64,000 nucleotides of DNA from contig JAEUTA010000017.1 in NCBI GenBank assembly GCA_016788205.1, forward strand, positions 92,490 through 156,489. The letters run 5' to 3'. Made by a program: the position numbers and the translations under genes. Source of the stretch: Flavobacteriales bacterium (GTDB lineage Bacteria > Bacteroidota > Bacteroidia > Flavobacteriales_F > PHOS-HE28). Below the pieces are notes generated by a model. The model was not told the DNA's origin and searched no databases. It saw nothing but the letters and a program-made list of their open reading frames with translations. Below are positions 63,113 through 64,000 of this stretch, piece after piece (the stretch's first letter is position 1; every line of letters begins with the position of its first letter).

Positions 63113-63153
63113 AACGCAAAGGACCCCGGCGAGGTGCCGGGGTCCTTTGCGTT
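63113..63153. terminator. Bidirectional intrinsic terminator
   Basis: A perfect 18-bp stem, 63113-63130 with 63136-63153, closes on a 5-base loop between two convergent genes. T-rich stretches in the arms (CCTTTGCGTT and the complement) serve both strands. It should end the GNAT gene and the convergent S74 gene. Confidence 0.85.
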
Positions 63154-63174
63154 GGGGCCTAGGCGCATGAAAGG

Positions 63175-64000
63175 CTAGCGGTCCACCTTCACGGCTTTCT
63201 TCACCACCGGTCGGCCATCCACCAGCAGCGTCACGTAGTACATGCCAGCAGCCAAGTCCGTGGTGTTCCACTCGTACTGGTAGCTGCCTTGCTCCAAGCT
63301 GGCCTCGTGCAGCACGCGCAGTTCTTTGCCATCGGCGCTGTTGGCCATCAGCTGTGCACGGCCACCGCGCTCCAACGTGTAGTACACCGTAGTGCTCTCG
63401 TTGAAGGGGTTGGGCTGGATGTGCAGTTTCTCCGCGCCACCGCGCAGCTCGCTAGCGGGCGTGCTGTTGGTGCCTGCGGGTTGCGGAATGGCGCGGTCGG
63501 GGTTGGCGATCGTACAACATGCATTCAATCGCTCTTCTAGCAGGGACAACCGTTCTTCAAGTTGCTCAGACCTGCTTTGCTCATGTTGATAGGCCGCCAC
63601 CAGATAGGGGATCAGGACACCATAGTTCACCGCTTTGAATTCAACCGCCTCATGAATGACCTGTCCATCCTCATTCTGAACCGCGGGCTCTACTGCAGCG
63701 CGCACAGCACCGGGCAACACTTCTTCCAGTTCTTGTGCCAACAGACCAACCTGCTGCCCCTCTGGCAATGCCATTTGAGGATACGATTCCGTATTGTACC
63801 GGTAGCTATGCACGCGCAAGGCGTTCAGCAATTCTGCCGATACCTGTGGCTCCAATTCGGCGATGTCGCTTTTCAAATTCTCATCCGACGGTTGCCAGGT
63901 ACCATATGGACTGTAAACAGAACCTGTGAAATACCCCGCCCAATTCGTAGCACCGGATCCTGTGGCCGATGCGTGTACGCCATAGTTCATGGCGCCAGAA
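63175..64000 (-). CDS. S74 chaperone / T9SS C-terminal fusion protein, 5'-truncated by the window edge
   Basis: The frame is open to the last base, so only the C-terminal 275 or so residues are seen. WQPSDENLKSDIAELEP and VGLLAQELEEVLPGAV are the peptidase S74 (intramolecular chaperone) domain, which trimerises and often cleaves itself at the Ser of the SDENLK motif. A coiled coil (SEQLEERLSLLEERLNAC) follows, and then a type A T9SS sorting domain (HIQPNPFNESTTVYYTLERGG ... GMYYVTLLVDGRPVVKKAVKVDR). Upstream residues (ATNWAGYFTGSVY) are typical of Bacteroidota tail-fibre-like surface proteins. Confidence 0.85.
   Translation of the reverse strand, partial: SGAMNYGVHASATGSGATNWAGYFTGSVYSPYGTWQPSDENLKSDIAELEPQVSAELLNALRVHSYRYNTESYPQMALPEGQQVGLLAQELEEVLPGAVRAAVEPAVQNEDGQVIHEAVEFKAVNYGVLIPYLVAAYQHEQSRSEQLEERLSLLEERLNACCTIANPDRAIPQPAGTNSTPASELRGGAEKLHIQPNPFNESTTVYYTLERGGRAQLMANSADGKELRVLHEASLEQGSYQYEWNTTDLAAGMYYVTLLVDGRPVVKKAVKVDR

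Noticed and set aside
1..64000. tRNA, rRNA or riboswitch genes
   Set aside because: I searched by eye for T-loop (GGTTCGAAT-like) and other RNA signatures and found nothing convincing; a tRNAscan or Rfam run would settle it.

Overview
The window comes from a high-GC member of the Bacteroidota, probably a Flavobacteriales-like lineage (inference). Evidence: several secreted proteins end in type IX secretion (T9SS) sorting domains; starts mostly lack Shine-Dalgarno sites but are often preceded by TAnnTTYG-like -7 boxes; and gene neighbourhoods typical of the phylum occur (DUF3822-rsmD-coaD, NUDIX-pyrE, SDR-DUF2256-FeS cryptochrome-DASH photolyase). I see no rRNA, tRNA or CRISPR array.

Layout. 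(1) 224-11407: a compact biosynthetic operon. An A-PCP-KS-AT-ACP-aminotransferase hybrid synthase is followed by a C-A-PCP-TE NRPS and a phosphopantetheinyl transferase. Read in order, it should load an amino acid, extend it with malonate, convert the beta-ketone to an amine and couple the 3,4-diamino acid to a second, valine-like residue. (2) 11399-33994: mostly core and housekeeping genes. These are a RecD-like helicase, the DUF3822-rsmD-coaD-TlpA operon, NUDIX/pyrE, an ABC exporter, two secreted proteins, rsmG, a sigma factor, a glycosyltransferase, a light-related DNA-repair cluster, a TANGO2-like protein, an endonuclease/exonuclease/phosphatase protein and small envelope proteins. (3) 34077-43222: a TPR-adenylate cyclase, a 1,620-residue subtilase-like T9SS protein with MBG domains and GTALVNG repeats, a HAD protein and an outer-membrane barrel. 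(4) 43394-43601: a frameshifted YegP-like gene.

(5) 44166-59192: a 15-kb defence island built on a type I restriction-modification system. On the minus strand the order is hsdR, tcmP, DUF5131 (three-Cys), hsdS, an Mrr-like nuclease, a membrane protein, a 720-residue PD-(D/E)XK protein, a broken DUF262/GmrSD-like gene, a secreted PEGA protein, hsdM and a PLD-family protein. The broken gene carries a 199-bp MITE-like insertion and an opposite-strand gene. A tandem 22-bp repeat lies in the hsdR promoter region.

(6) 59410-64000: a degenerate LuxR-type regulator; a striking non-coding array of 28 units with an exact 21-bp period; a fibronectin-type-III protein; a small hypothetical; a GNAT protein; and the 3' part of an S74-chaperone/T9SS protein running off the window.

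The strongest candidates for undescribed biology are the TcmP/DUF5131 pair and the membrane-protein/nuclease pair in the restriction island, the 21-bp array, and the diamino-acid peptide pathway. Functions are read from motifs by eye. No database search was run.
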